Numbered from the stretch's first letter, positions 16,496 through 25,062 are shown. The stretch is 64,000 bases of DNA from an uncultured Opitutaceae bacterium (GCA_903890485.1 CAITBM010000006.1:75901-139900); one strand, 5' to 3'. Translations and numbers: made by a program. The notes: generated by a model from the letters alone, not told the origin.

Positions 16496-17908
16496 ATGAA
16501 AACTCCCCCCCAGAGTTCCCCGGCGATCTCCCGCCGCCGTTTTTGCCGGACCGCCCTTGCTGCCGCTGGCGTCGCGCCGTTCATAGGCCCATCGCGCCTC
16601 TTCGGCGCCGACGCGCCGAGCAATCGCGTCCGGGTCGGTCATATTGGCTGCGGCAGGATCGCCACGGGCCACGACATGCCGGGCGTCGCCGGATCAGGCC
16701 TCGCGGACGTGGTTGCGGTGTGCGATCTCGATTCCCACCGCCTGGCCGGGGGGAAGGCGACCATCGAAAGACTTTACCGCGATCGGTCCGGCCCCAAGCC
16801 GGCCATAGACCTCTACGGCGACTACCGGGAAATGCTGGCCCGCGGGGACATCGATGCGGTGACCGTCAGCACGCCCGACCATTGGCATGCGCAGCTGGCG
16901 TTGGCGGCCCTCTATGCCGGCAAGGACGTCTACCTCCAGAAGCCGATGACGATGACCCACGCGGAGGGGGTGCTGCTTCGCGAGGCCGTGGCCGCGACCG
17001 GGCGCATCCTGCAGGTCGGCAGCCAGCAGCGCTCCTGGGGTCCCAACGAGCAGTTCCGGAAGGCCGTCGAGTGCGTGCGCAGCGGCCGGGTCGGCAGGCT
17101 CTTGCGCGTGGAGATCGGCCTGCCCATCGACCCGACCAAGCCCGATGATCCGGAGCAACCCGTTCCGGCCAACCTGGACTACAACACCTGGCTGGGGCCC
17201 ACACCGGAGGCCTACTACACCGAGCAGCGCGTTCACCCCCAGGATGGCGTGAGGTCCCGCCCAGGCTGGTTGCGCCACGACGGGTATTGCCTCGGAATGA
17301 TCACCGGCTGGGGCGCCCATCACTTCGACATCGCCCATTGGGGAATGAACCTCGAGCTCGGCGGCCCGACCAAGGTCGAGGGCCGCGGCGAGTTTCCAGC
17401 CAACAAGATTTGGAACGTGCACGGGGCCTATCACGTCGAGCTGACCTACCCTGGCGACGTCCACATGACGGTTTCGGACAAGCTTCCCAACGGGATCAAG
17501 TTCATCGGAGACGAAGGCTGGATTTTCTGCACGCGTGAGTCCGAGTCGGCGGCAACCTCGAGCGATCCCGCGGTGGCGAAGACGAGCCTGAAGCCCCTGG
17601 ATGCCAGCGATACGAGGCTTCTCAATCCCAAGGGCCTCACGGTCGGTTTCCCGCACAGCACCTCGCATCATAGGAACTGGCTCGAGTGTGTCCGGTCGCG
17701 CCAGGCGCCGCTCTCCCCCGCCCCCATCGCGCACCGGGCCAACACCGCGTGCATCATCAGCTGGATTGCCATGAAACTCGGCCGGCCGCTCCAGTGGGAC
17801 GTGAAGAGCGAAACCTTTGTGAACGATCCCGAGGCCAACGGCATGCTCTCGCGGGAAGAGCGCCACGGCTTTGGCGCCACGTCCCTAGCCAAGGTCCATG
17901 GCGCCTAA
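16496..17908 (+). CDS. Tat-exported Gfo/Idh/MocA family oxidoreductase
   Basis: A 470-residue NAD(P)-dependent dehydrogenase-like protein. The N-terminus is a twin-arginine signal (SRRRFCRTALAAAGVAPF), then a Rossmann domain starting RVGHIGCGRIATGHDM and the family's second motif KDVYLQKPMTMTHAEG (Lys-Pro), followed by the C-terminal beta-sheet substrate domain with WGAHHFDIAHW. Exported Gfo/Idh enzymes act on sugars or glycosides in the periplasm, often forming 3-keto sugars, with tightly bound cofactor. The ATG at 16496 is chosen because the Tat signal begins there; the open frame upstream spans a hairpin and is non-homologous. Substrate unknown. Confidence 0.9.
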   Translation: MKTPPQSSPAISRRRFCRTALAAAGVAPFIGPSRLFGADAPSNRVRVGHIGCGRIATGHDMPGVAGSGLADVVAVCDLDSHRLAGGKATIERLYRDRSGPKPAIDLYGDYREMLARGDIDAVTVSTPDHWHAQLALAALYAGKDVYLQKPMTMTHAEGVLLREAVAATGRILQVGSQQRSWGPNEQFRKAVECVRSGRVGRLLRVEIGLPIDPTKPDDPEQPVPANLDYNTWLGPTPEAYYTEQRVHPQDGVRSRPGWLRHDGYCLGMITGWGAHHFDIAHWGMNLELGGPTKVEGRGEFPANKIWNVHGAYHVELTYPGDVHMTVSDKLPNGIKFIGDEGWIFCTRESESAATSSDPAVAKTSLKPLDASDTRLLNPKGLTVGFPHSTSHHRNWLECVRSRQAPLSPAPIAHRANTACIISWIAMKLGRPLQWDVKSETFVNDPEANGMLSREERHGFGATSLAKVHGA

Positions 17909-17976
17909 ACTGGAGGGCTCCAGCTGCCCTTTGGAGACCCCGGGCGCGCCCAACCGGTTGAAGTTCCCTCGTGCAC

Positions 17977-18516
17977 ATGGCCTCGCCCCTTGAACTCGTG
18001 CGGCCGACGTCGGCCCTTGAATGGTCGTACCGCAGCCACGTCGCGGAACTCGTGGAAAGGGGCGAGCCCTTCATTCCCTTTCCCGTTGGATTCGAACTCG
18101 GGGATTTTCCCGCCCTCCTGAAGAAACTCGACGATGGCTCCCGGGGCATCGGCCTCCCCGAGGGTTTTGTGCCGAACACGACCTATTGGCTCGTGCGCAA
18201 CGGCAGCGAGGTGGTGGGCGTATCCAACCTCCGCCACGCTCTCACGCCGAAGTTGCTCAGGGAGGGAGGTCATATCGGGTACGGAATCCGGCCGAGCGCC
18301 CGCGGTCAGCACCTGGGAACAGGGATCCTCCGGCTGACCCTGAAGGAGGCCGCGGCCCTGGGCCTGAAGGAAGTCCTGGTCACCTGCGACAAGTCGAACA
18401 CGGCGTCGGCACGGGTGATCCTGGGCAACGGCGGCGTCCTGGACTCGGAGGTGTTCGTGGAGGAGCGCGGCGCCTTCGTGCAGCGCTACTGGATCCGCGG
18501 CCTGGGGCAAACGTGA
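17977..18516 (+). CDS. GNAT family acetyltransferase
   Basis: A 179-residue GNAT-fold protein, a likely N-acetyltransferase using acetyl-CoA. Motif A is HIGYGIRPSARGQHLGTGIL, close to the R/Q-x-x-G-x-G/A acyl-CoA loop, preceded by the strand SEVVGVSNLRHAL and followed by EVLVTCDKSNTASARVILGNGG, the typical motif B with Asn and the NGG turn. An in-frame GTG at 17971 is an alternative start. It follows the Gfo/Idh gene by 68 bp and converges on the GntR-family gene with only 3 bp between the stops. Substrate unknown. Confidence 0.88.
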   Translation: MASPLELVRPTSALEWSYRSHVAELVERGEPFIPFPVGFELGDFPALLKKLDDGSRGIGLPEGFVPNTTYWLVRNGSEVVGVSNLRHALTPKLLREGGHIGYGIRPSARGQHLGTGILRLTLKEAAALGLKEVLVTCDKSNTASARVILGNGGVLDSEVFVEERGAFVQRYWIRGLGQT

Positions 18517-18519
18517 GGC

Positions 18520-19203
18520 CTAGCCCTGCTGCTTCAGCAGGCTCAGGTAGGTTTGCCGTGCGCGCAGGTTGTGCCTTTGGAGAAGCTCGCGAAGCCGGGC
18601 CCCGTCCCTGTTCCTGGTGGCACCGATCATCGCCAGGTGCTCGCGCTGGGCCCGGCTGGGGTCGCGCTCGGGGAAGATCTCGAAGAAATAGCGACGGACC
18701 CGGTCCCAGTGCTCGAACACGACCTTGAGCTGGTCGAGGACAGAGGGCAGTCCTGCGATCGAGACGAGCCTCAGGTGAAAGGCTGCGTTTGCCTGGTCCC
18801 ATGCCTCAAGCCCCCGGGGCAGGCGGATCTTCCCCATTGAGGCGTGGATCGCGGCCAGCTCGGCGAGGTCTTCGGCGCTCACCCTGTCGACGATGTCGCC
18901 GACCGTCGCCGTCTCCAGCCCGCTCAGGAGCACGAACACTTCCCGGACGGAGGTCTCATCCAGGGGGGCCACCTCGACCCCGACATGCGGGCGCATGACC
19001 ACCAGCCGTTCGGCGGCCAACCGGGCAACCGCCTCCCGGACGGGAATCGGACTGAGGTCATGCTGGCGGGCGAGCTCGTCGACGTTGAGGTAGTCGCCGG
19101 GCCGGTACTTTAGCGTGAGGATCCCCTGCCTGAGCTGGCCGTGGATGAGCTCGGTCTTGGTGAGGGCTCGGGCGATGCCTGGGGGTGCGGACACGGCCGT
19201 CAC
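18520..19203 (-). CDS. GntR-family transcriptional regulator, FCD (FadR-like) subfamily
   Basis: A 227-residue regulator with an N-terminal winged helix-turn-helix (residues 15-75; RPGDYLNVDELARQHDLSPIPVREAVARL is the GntR signature) and a C-terminal all-helical FCD effector domain. Probable metal ligands of the FCD pocket are Asn139, His143, His189 and His211; these proteins usually sense a carboxylated metabolite such as a uronate or other organic acid. It is divergent from the GH88-like operon with a palindrome between them, so it very likely regulates that operon and itself. The start is a GTG at 19203. Confidence 0.92.
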   Translation of the reverse strand: MTAVSAPPGIARALTKTELIHGQLRQGILTLKYRPGDYLNVDELARQHDLSPIPVREAVARLAAERLVVMRPHVGVEVAPLDETSVREVFVLLSGLETATVGDIVDRVSAEDLAELAAIHASMGKIRLPRGLEAWDQANAAFHLRLVSIAGLPSVLDQLKVVFEHWDRVRRYFFEIFPERDPSRAQREHLAMIGATRNRDGARLRELLQRHNLRARQTYLSLLKQQG

Positions 19204-19230
19204 TGTAGGAAAAGCTTTGACGAAAGATCA

Positions 19231-19242
19231 ATCATATATGAT
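19231..19242. promoter_or_regulatory. Probable GntR/FCD operator palindrome
   Basis: ATCATATATGAT is a perfect 12-bp palindrome, unusually AT-rich for this window, flanked by GATC on both sides, in the gap between the GntR gene and the divergent catabolic operon. Its form resembles FadR-subfamily operators (AT-rich arms around a central TATA). A TTGACG element lies just upstream at 19217-19222, so repressor binding would block the operon promoter. Inferred from position and symmetry. Confidence 0.65.
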
Positions 19243-19273
19243 ATACGATCAAGAACCGCCTGCCCCTGCGCGC

Positions 19274-20650
19274 ATGCACATCGACCTCAAACTCAAGGCC
19301 ACCGACCTGGCCAAAGCCCTCGACCGTTTCTGGATGCTCTCCGGCCAGAAGCTCGACTTGGTCCACCGCGAGTTCGACCCTGCCAAGGGATCGCCCGTGT
19401 TCACCGTGGGGGGCAAGTACACGACGCGCGGCTGGACGGAATGGACAGAAGGGTTCCACTACGGCTCGGGCTTCCTGCAGTTTGACGCCACGGGCGACAC
19501 AGGGGAGGCCGAGCGCGCCCAACGCCTGACGCGGGAGCGGATGGCCCCCCACGTGAGCCACGTCGGCGTGCACGACCACGGGTTCAACAACCTGAGTACC
19601 TACGGCAACTGGCTGCGCCTGCAGCGCGAGTGCCGATTGCCCGCCGATCACGTCGACTACTGCGAGCTCGCCCTGAAGATCTCCGGCGCCGTCCAGGCCG
19701 CCCGGTGGTCGGGCATCCACGGCGGTGGAGGGTTCATCTATTCATTCAACGGCCCGCACTCCCTCTTCGTGGACACGGTGCGCTCGTGCAGGATCCTGAT
19801 GGTCGCCCATGGGCTGGGCCACCGGCTGATGGGGGAGAACGACGTGGCCCACTCCCTTTTGGAGAGGGCCCTCTTTCACCTGGAGGCCACGGCCAAGTAC
19901 TCCATCTTCTACGGGGAGGGGCGCGACAGCTATGATGTTCCGGACAGCCGCGGGCGGACCGCCCACGAGGCCATCTTCAACCCGAACGACGGCAGGTACC
20001 GCTGCCCCAATTCACAGCAGGGGTTTTCGGGGTACACCACCTGGACCCGGGGGCTTTCATGGGCCATGGTGGGGTTCGCCGAGGAACTCGAGTTCGTCGC
20101 GACGCTTTCCGACGCGGAACTGGCCCCCTTTGGCGGCCGGGCAAAGTGGGAGGCCCTCCTCCTGAAGGCCGCCAAGGCCACCTGCGACTGGTACATTGCC
20201 AATACCGCCAGGGACGGCATTCCGTATTGGGACGGCGGCGCGCCGCGGCTGCACCTTCTCGGGGACTGGCGAGCCGCTCCGGCGGACCCGTTCAACCGGC
20301 ATGAGCCGGTCGACAGCTCGGCCGCCGCAATCGGCGCCCAGGGACTGCTTCGCCTGGGACGCTACCTGGGACCGGACTCCGACGGCCGGGCCTACTGGCA
20401 GGCGGGCCTAACGACGATGAGGACCCTCCTCGGCGACGCCTATCTCGGGATCGACCCCGGGCACCAGGGCCTCCTGCTCCACGCCGTCTACCACCGGCCC
20501 AACGGATGGGACCACATCCCACCCGGCCAGCACGTTCCGTGCGGGGAGGCCTGCATGTGGGGCGACTACCACCTCCGCGAGGCCGCACTCTATCTTGGGC
20601 GCATCGCGCGGGGCGAGAAGGCCCCCGCGTTCTTCGGCTGCCTGCGCTAG
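19274..20650 (+). CDS. GH88-like unsaturated glucuronyl hydrolase family protein
   Basis: A 458-residue (alpha/alpha)6-barrel protein. Features like the GH88/GH105 clan include VGVHDHGFNNLSTYGNW, GYTTWTRGLSWAMVGFAEELEF, the WDGGAP loop and PVDSSAAAIGAQGLLRL near the C-terminus. GH88 enzymes hydrolyse unsaturated uronic acids from oligosaccharides made by polysaccharide lyases, starting by hydration of the double bond. The sequence departs from the classical family, so the substrate is open. There is no signal peptide, so it is cytoplasmic. It is the first gene of the operon divergent from the GntR regulator. The ATG at 19274 is preferred; another in-frame ATG at 19238 lies inside the operator. 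Confidence 0.75.
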   Translation: MHIDLKLKATDLAKALDRFWMLSGQKLDLVHREFDPAKGSPVFTVGGKYTTRGWTEWTEGFHYGSGFLQFDATGDTGEAERAQRLTRERMAPHVSHVGVHDHGFNNLSTYGNWLRLQRECRLPADHVDYCELALKISGAVQAARWSGIHGGGGFIYSFNGPHSLFVDTVRSCRILMVAHGLGHRLMGENDVAHSLLERALFHLEATAKYSIFYGEGRDSYDVPDSRGRTAHEAIFNPNDGRYRCPNSQQGFSGYTTWTRGLSWAMVGFAEELEFVATLSDAELAPFGGRAKWEALLLKAAKATCDWYIANTARDGIPYWDGGAPRLHLLGDWRAAPADPFNRHEPVDSSAAAIGAQGLLRLGRYLGPDSDGRAYWQAGLTTMRTLLGDAYLGIDPGHQGLLLHAVYHRPNGWDHIPPGQHVPCGEACMWGDYHLREAALYLGRIARGEKAPAFFGCLR

Positions 20651-20677
20651 GACAAATCGCCCTGGCACCCTCTCCCG

Positions 20678-21514
20678 ATGACTGCGCCCACCGCCCCAGC
20701 CGACCTTTCCCGGTTGTGCCTGCACACGATCACCACCAAGCCGTGGGCGATCGAGACGGCCGCGGCCAAGTTCGCCTCGGCCGGGGTGAAGGGCATAACG
20801 GTCTGGCGTGATACACTCGTCGGCCGCGATATCCCCGCGACCGGAAGGATGCTGCGCGACCACGGGCTTTCCGTGGTTTCCCTGTGCCGGGGCGGATTCT
20901 TCCCCGCGGCGACACCCAGGGACCGGGCCCAGGCGCTGGACGACAATCGCCGGGCCATCGCCGAGGCCCACGCCCTGGGGGCACCCCAGGTCGTCCTGGT
21001 GTGCGGCGCCCTTCCGGGCCAGTCCCTTCCCGAGTCCCGCAAGCAGATCGCCGAGGGGATCGCGGCCCTCCTGCCCGAGTGCCAGTCCTCTGGGGTGAGG
21101 CTTGCCATCGAGCCCCTCCACCCGATGTACGCCGACAGCCGCTCGGCGGTGAACACGCTCGGGCAGGCCAACGACATGGCCGAGTCCCTGAACTCGCCCC
21201 ATGTCGGGGTCGCCGTCGACGTCTACCACCTGTGGTGGGATCCCACCCTCGAGCGGGAAATCGCGCGGTGCGGCCGGCTCGGCGCACTCTTCGCATTTCA
21301 CATGAGCGACTGGCGCACGCCCACCGTTGATTTCCTGAACGACCGGGGGCTCATGGGGGAGGGGTGTATCCCGATCGGGCAGATCCGGTCATGGGTGGAG
21401 TCCGCCGGTTTCACGGGTTTCCACGAGGTCGAGATATTCTCAAACCGGCTTTGGGCCACCGACCAGGACGTGTTTCTGGGGAACATCGTCCAGGCCTACC
21501 TCGCTCACGGCTAG
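20678..21514 (+). CDS. Sugar isomerase/epimerase-like TIM-barrel protein (AP endonuclease 2 superfamily)
   Basis: A 278-residue TIM barrel of the xylose isomerase-like family. The four expected metal ligands sit at strand ends: Glu in RLAIEPLHP, Asp in VAVDVYHLWWD, His in FAFHMSDWR and Glu in FHEVEIFSN. Members isomerise or epimerise sugars or act as dehydratases on keto-sugars and inosose-type intermediates. It is 27 bp after the GH88-like gene and before a Gfo/Idh oxidoreductase, a partnership common in inositol and 3-keto-sugar catabolism. The exact reaction cannot be assigned. Confidence 0.85.
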   Translation: MTAPTAPADLSRLCLHTITTKPWAIETAAAKFASAGVKGITVWRDTLVGRDIPATGRMLRDHGLSVVSLCRGGFFPAATPRDRAQALDDNRRAIAEAHALGAPQVVLVCGALPGQSLPESRKQIAEGIAALLPECQSSGVRLAIEPLHPMYADSRSAVNTLGQANDMAESLNSPHVGVAVDVYHLWWDPTLEREIARCGRLGALFAFHMSDWRTPTVDFLNDRGLMGEGCIPIGQIRSWVESAGFTGFHEVEIFSNRLWATDQDVFLGNIVQAYLAHG

Positions 21515-21564
21515 GGCGAACCTCGCCGCCGAATACCAGAATCTCTCAAGCCAGACACCCGAAA

Positions 21565-22713
21565 ATGAAAACCCACCGCATTGGCATCATCATGAACGGC
21601 GTCACGGGGCGCATGGGCACCAACCAGCACCTGGTCCGCTCGATCAAGGCGATCATCGATCAGGGCGGCGTGAAGCTCTCGGACAGCGAGACGATCATGC
21701 CCGATCCCGTGCTCGTCGGGCGAAACCAGGCAAAGCTGGTCGCCCTCGCCGCCCGGGTCGGGGTCGGCCGCGTCTCCACGAACCTCGATGCGGAGTTGGC
21801 GAACCCAGAGAACCACATCTATTTTGACGCCACGCTCACCGGGCAGCGCCCGGTCGGCGTCCGCAAGGCGATCGCGGCCGGAAAGCACATCTACTGCGAG
21901 AAGCCCATAGCGACAACCCATGCCGAGGCCCTGGCCCTCGCACGGGAGGCGACCGCCGCGGGGCTCAAGAATGGCGTCGTTCAGGACAAGCTTTGGCTTC
22001 CCGGCCTGGTGAAGCTCAAGTACCTCATCGACACGGGATTCTTCGGCAAGATCCTCTCGGTCCGCGGCGAATTTGGATATTGGGTCTTCACGGGCGAGCA
22101 CGAGAAGCTCCAGCGCCCTTCCTGGAATTACCGCAAGGAGGACGATGGAGGCATCATCGTCGACATGCTCTGCCACTGGCAGTACGTGATCCAGAACCTC
22201 TTCGGGGAAATCAGGAGCGTGTCCTGCCTGGGCGCCACCCACCTGCCCAAGCGCTGGGACGAGGCCGGCAAACCCTACGCCTGCACGGCCGACGACTCCG
22301 CCTATGCCACGTTTGAGCTGAGGAACGGCGTGATCTGCCATTTCAACTCCTCGTGGTGCGTCCGCGTCGACCGCGACGACCTTCTCACCCTCCAGGTCGA
22401 CGGAACCCAGGGCTCCGCCGTGGCCGGGCTTCGCGACTGCAAGGCCCAGGCGCTGGCTGCAACGCCCCGGTGCACGTGGAACCCCGACGTCGACAGCCCG
22501 GTCAAGTACAAGGACGGCTGGGTCCGCGTCCCCGACCAGGGGATTTACGACAACGCGTTCAAGGTCGAGTGGGAGCTCTTCCTGAGGCATGTCGTCACGG
22601 GCTCGCCCTTCCCGTGGAGCCTCCTTGAGGGGGCCAAGGGCGTTCAGCTCGCCGAGCTCGGCCTCAGGTCCTCGGCCGAGCGCCGCTGGATCGATGTCCC
22701 TTCGCCGGCCTGA
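21565..22713 (+). CDS. Gfo/Idh/MocA family oxidoreductase
   Basis: A 382-residue cytoplasmic NAD(P)-dependent dehydrogenase-like protein. The Rossmann start is RIGIIMNGVTGRMGTNQHL, an unusual glycine loop, with the catalytic-type motif GKHIYCEKPIATTHAEA and a C-terminal beta-sheet domain with the substrate-loop sequence EDDGGIIVDMLCHWQYV. No signal peptide is present, in contrast with the Tat-exported member at 16496. It is the third gene of the GntR-linked operon, where it probably oxidises a sugar or uronate derivative made by the upstream enzymes. The start was set at the ATG before KTHRIGI; sequence upstream overlaps the previous gene in another frame. Confidence 0.88.
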   Translation: MKTHRIGIIMNGVTGRMGTNQHLVRSIKAIIDQGGVKLSDSETIMPDPVLVGRNQAKLVALAARVGVGRVSTNLDAELANPENHIYFDATLTGQRPVGVRKAIAAGKHIYCEKPIATTHAEALALAREATAAGLKNGVVQDKLWLPGLVKLKYLIDTGFFGKILSVRGEFGYWVFTGEHEKLQRPSWNYRKEDDGGIIVDMLCHWQYVIQNLFGEIRSVSCLGATHLPKRWDEAGKPYACTADDSAYATFELRNGVICHFNSSWCVRVDRDDLLTLQVDGTQGSAVAGLRDCKAQALAATPRCTWNPDVDSPVKYKDGWVRVPDQGIYDNAFKVEWELFLRHVVTGSPFPWSLLEGAKGVQLAELGLRSSAERRWIDVPSPA

Positions 22714-22733
22714 CCCCCTCCCCCGCCTTGACC

Positions 22734-23510
22734 ATGAATAAGACAGCACTCGTGACCGGCGGCAGCCGCGGCATCGGATTCGGCATCGCCGAGAAGCTGG
22801 CCGCCGAGAAATGGGACGTCCTTGTGAACGGGGTCCGGCCCGAGGATGCGGTCGCCGAGCCCCTCGCCCTTCTCAGAAAGCTCGGGGCCAGGGTCGGCTA
22901 TGCCCGCGGCGACCTGGGGAGCGCCGCCGGCCGTGCGGACATCATCAAGGCGTGCAACGCCTTTACGGAGGGCCGCCCGGTCAACCTCCTCGTGAACAAT
23001 GCCGGCGTGGCCCCCAAGGTGAGGGCCGACCTGCTCGAAACCACCGAGGAGAGCTTCGACCACGTGGTCGACACCAACCTGAAGGGCACCTTTTTCCTGA
23101 CGCAGTCGATCGCCCGGGCGATGGTCGAACAGAGGCGGAGGGACCCGGGGTTTAAGGCGGCGATCATCACGATCACGTCGGTCTCGGCCACGGTGGCCAG
23201 CGTCAACCGGGGCGAATACTGCATCGCGAAGGCCGGGCTCGCCATGGTCTCAAGCCTCTTCGCCGCCCGCCTGGGGGCCGAGGGCATTGCGGTCTATGAG
23301 GTGCGCCCGGGGGTGATCAGGACGGACATGACGGCGGCGGTGACCGAGAAATACGACGCGCTGATCGCCGGAGGGCTCATGGTGCAGGCGCGCTGGGGGC
23401 TCCCGGAGGACGTGGGCAAGGCCGTGGCCTCGCTTGCGCGGGGGGACCTGCCCTACTCGACGGGCCAGGTGATCCTGGTCGACGGGGGCATGACGATCCC
23501 CCGCCTCTAG
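22734..23510 (+). CDS. Short-chain dehydrogenase/reductase (classical SDR)
   Basis: A 258-residue SDR with the glycine-rich cofactor motif TGGSRGIGFGIAEKL, the NNAG motif (LLVNNAGVAP), catalytic Ser in TSVSATVAS and the YxxxK pair in GEYCIAKAGLAM (Tyr and Lys present), ending QVILVDGGMTIPRL. It resembles annotated FabG-like 3-ketoacyl-ACP reductases, but its place as last gene of the GntR-linked sugar operon, 20 bp after the Gfo/Idh gene, points to a sugar or sugar-acid substrate. It converges on the cupin gene with a 41-bp gap. Confidence 0.9.
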   Translation: MNKTALVTGGSRGIGFGIAEKLAAEKWDVLVNGVRPEDAVAEPLALLRKLGARVGYARGDLGSAAGRADIIKACNAFTEGRPVNLLVNNAGVAPKVRADLLETTEESFDHVVDTNLKGTFFLTQSIARAMVEQRRRDPGFKAAIITITSVSATVASVNRGEYCIAKAGLAMVSSLFAARLGAEGIAVYEVRPGVIRTDMTAAVTEKYDALIAGGLMVQARWGLPEDVGKAVASLARGDLPYSTGQVILVDGGMTIPRL

Positions 23511-23551
23511 GCGCTTCCCAGAGGCTCGGACCCCCGGGCGGGCCGCAGCCC

Positions 23552-23944
23552 CTATTTGGAGTTGGGGAAGGCCGTGGGCGCAGCCTTCACCTCGATCAGG
23601 ATATACTGAAGCGTGGTTGTTCCCACGTTCTCGGCGGTGTGGGGCTTCTCCCCGTCCATCCACGACGACTCGCCAAGCGGCGGTTCCCACATCTCGACCG
23701 TCCCGTCGGCATAGGACACCTTGAGCTTGCCGGGCATGGTCACGTAGTAGAACGACGCGGGATGGGTGTGCAGCCCTTCCTTCGCCCCCGGGGCAAACGT
23801 GGCCTGGAGCACCCTCACGTACGCGTTTTCGACCAGGACCTTGTTGGTGGCGGGCGAGACCTTGGCGACGTCCTGGGCCCGAGCGGCGCCACACACGAAG
23901 GTGAGGGCCGCGACGATAATTCCTGCCAGAAGCAGTTTCTTCAT
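23552..23944 (-). CDS. Small exported cupin-domain protein
   Basis: A 130-residue protein: Sec signal peptide (residues 1 to about 23, MKKLLLAGIIVAALTFVCGAARA) and a single cupin barrel. Motif 1 is GAKEGLHTHPASFYYVTMPG, with two His and a later Glu position replaced; motif 2 is around EKPHTAENVGTTTLQYILIEV. It could be an enzyme or a binding protein; the metal-ligand set looks incomplete, so a binding role is as likely. The start has GAGG eight bases upstream, and the leader carries an unusual pair of alternative hairpins. Confidence 0.82.
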   Translation of the reverse strand: MKKLLLAGIIVAALTFVCGAARAQDVAKVSPATNKVLVENAYVRVLQATFAPGAKEGLHTHPASFYYVTMPGKLKVSYADGTVEMWEPPLGESSWMDGEKPHTAENVGTTTLQYILIEVKAAPTAFPNSK

Positions 23945-23991
23945 GAATCAATCCTCGCTGGATAGTTTGGGGCCGGATTGATTCCGGCCCC
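23945..23991 (-). promoter_or_regulatory. Cupin-gene leader with two mutually exclusive hairpins covering the ribosome site
   Basis: On the minus strand an 8-bp GC stem (GGGGCCGG / CCGGCCCC, 23984-23991 with 23969-23976) has the loop AATCAAT. The loop plus flanking bases (GAATCAATCC, 23975-23984) is perfectly complementary over 10 nt to GGATTGATTC (23945-23954), which spans half of the GAGG ribosome site up to the ATG. Forming the second helix would break the first and hide the start. This looks like a translational switch; function is inferred. Confidence 0.55.
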
Positions 23992-24153
23992 TGCGCGCCA
24001 TGAAAAGCGATGGTCTTCTCCGGGGAAATCCCAAATTATGCCGCACCGTTCGGGCACCCGCCCGTGGCAATCCTAAGATAAGTGCGCGCCTTCGCAGTTT
24101 TCTAGCTTACCGACGCATCGCGGGTCTCGCCCGGGCGCCAAACCCTCTAGGGC

Positions 24154-25062
24154 ATGAGCGGAAAAACCCTCTTACTCCTGGTGTGCGCGATCTCCGGGGG
24201 GCTCGGAGCCCGGGCCGAGGACCCCTTGCCCCGGGTGGCCAGCGGCCGGATCGAGCGCCTGCCTGCGTTTCCTTCCCAGTTTGTCTCGGCCCGCAACATC
24301 GACGTGTGGCTGCCTCCCGGATACGACGGCTCCACGCGGTGCCCAGTGATCTACATGCATGACGGCCAGATGCTCTATGACGCCTCCCACACGTGGACCA
24401 AGCAGTCGTGGCGCATGTCGGAGACCCTGACCAAGCTGATCCAAGGCGGAAAAATACCCCCGACCATCGTCGTCGGCATCTGGAACAACGGCCTGAAGAG
24501 GCACAGCGAGTTCTTCCCCGAGAAGGCGCTCCCATTCGTTCCCGACGAGCCCCGGGAGAAGTTCATCCGGTCAGCGCTGGCAGGGAAGCCCCAGGCGGAC
24601 AACTATCTCCGGTTCATTGTCCGGGAGTTGAAGCCCGCGATCGACGCCAGGTACTCCACACTGCCGGGCCGCCAGCACACGATCATCATGGGCTCGAGCA
24701 TGGGCGGAATCATCTCCCTCTACGCAATCTGCGAATACCCCGAAATCTTCGGATGCGCCGGTTGCCTGTCGACCGCGTGGATCGGCACCTTCGAGAAGAA
24801 CGCCATCTTCCCCCTGGCGACTTTCGACTACCTCAGGGGCCATCTGCCCGATCCGGCGACCCATCGGATCTACTTTGACCAGGGGACGGTCACCCTGGAC
24901 GCGCTCTACGGGGAGGCCGAGGGGTTTGCCGAGGTGATGCTCCGCGACCGGGGTTACACGGACCAGAACTTCATGGCCCGTGTCTTCCCCGGCGAGGGGC
25001 ACACGGAGGACGCATGGGCAAGGCGCGTCAGCGTTCCCCTCGGGTTCCTCGACGCACCCTGA
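24154..25062 (+). CDS. Exported alpha/beta-hydrolase, esterase D / Fes-like
   Basis: A 302-residue hydrolase with a signal peptide (residues 1 to about 21, ending LGARA). The esterase domain shows VWLPPGYDGSTRCPVIYMHDGQMLYD near the N-terminus (the HDGQ loop near the oxyanion hole), nucleophile Ser in IIMGSSMGGIISLYA and a C-terminal His in FPGEGHTEDAW. The family includes feruloyl and acetyl esterases and siderophore hydrolases. It is monocistronic in appearance, divergent from the cupin gene and convergent with the SRAP gene (13 bp apart). Substrate unknown. Confidence 0.85.
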   Translation: MSGKTLLLLVCAISGGLGARAEDPLPRVASGRIERLPAFPSQFVSARNIDVWLPPGYDGSTRCPVIYMHDGQMLYDASHTWTKQSWRMSETLTKLIQGGKIPPTIVVGIWNNGLKRHSEFFPEKALPFVPDEPREKFIRSALAGKPQADNYLRFIVRELKPAIDARYSTLPGRQHTIIMGSSMGGIISLYAICEYPEIFGCAGCLSTAWIGTFEKNAIFPLATFDYLRGHLPDPATHRIYFDQGTVTLDALYGEAEGFAEVMLRDRGYTDQNFMARVFPGEGHTEDAWARRVSVPLGFLDAP

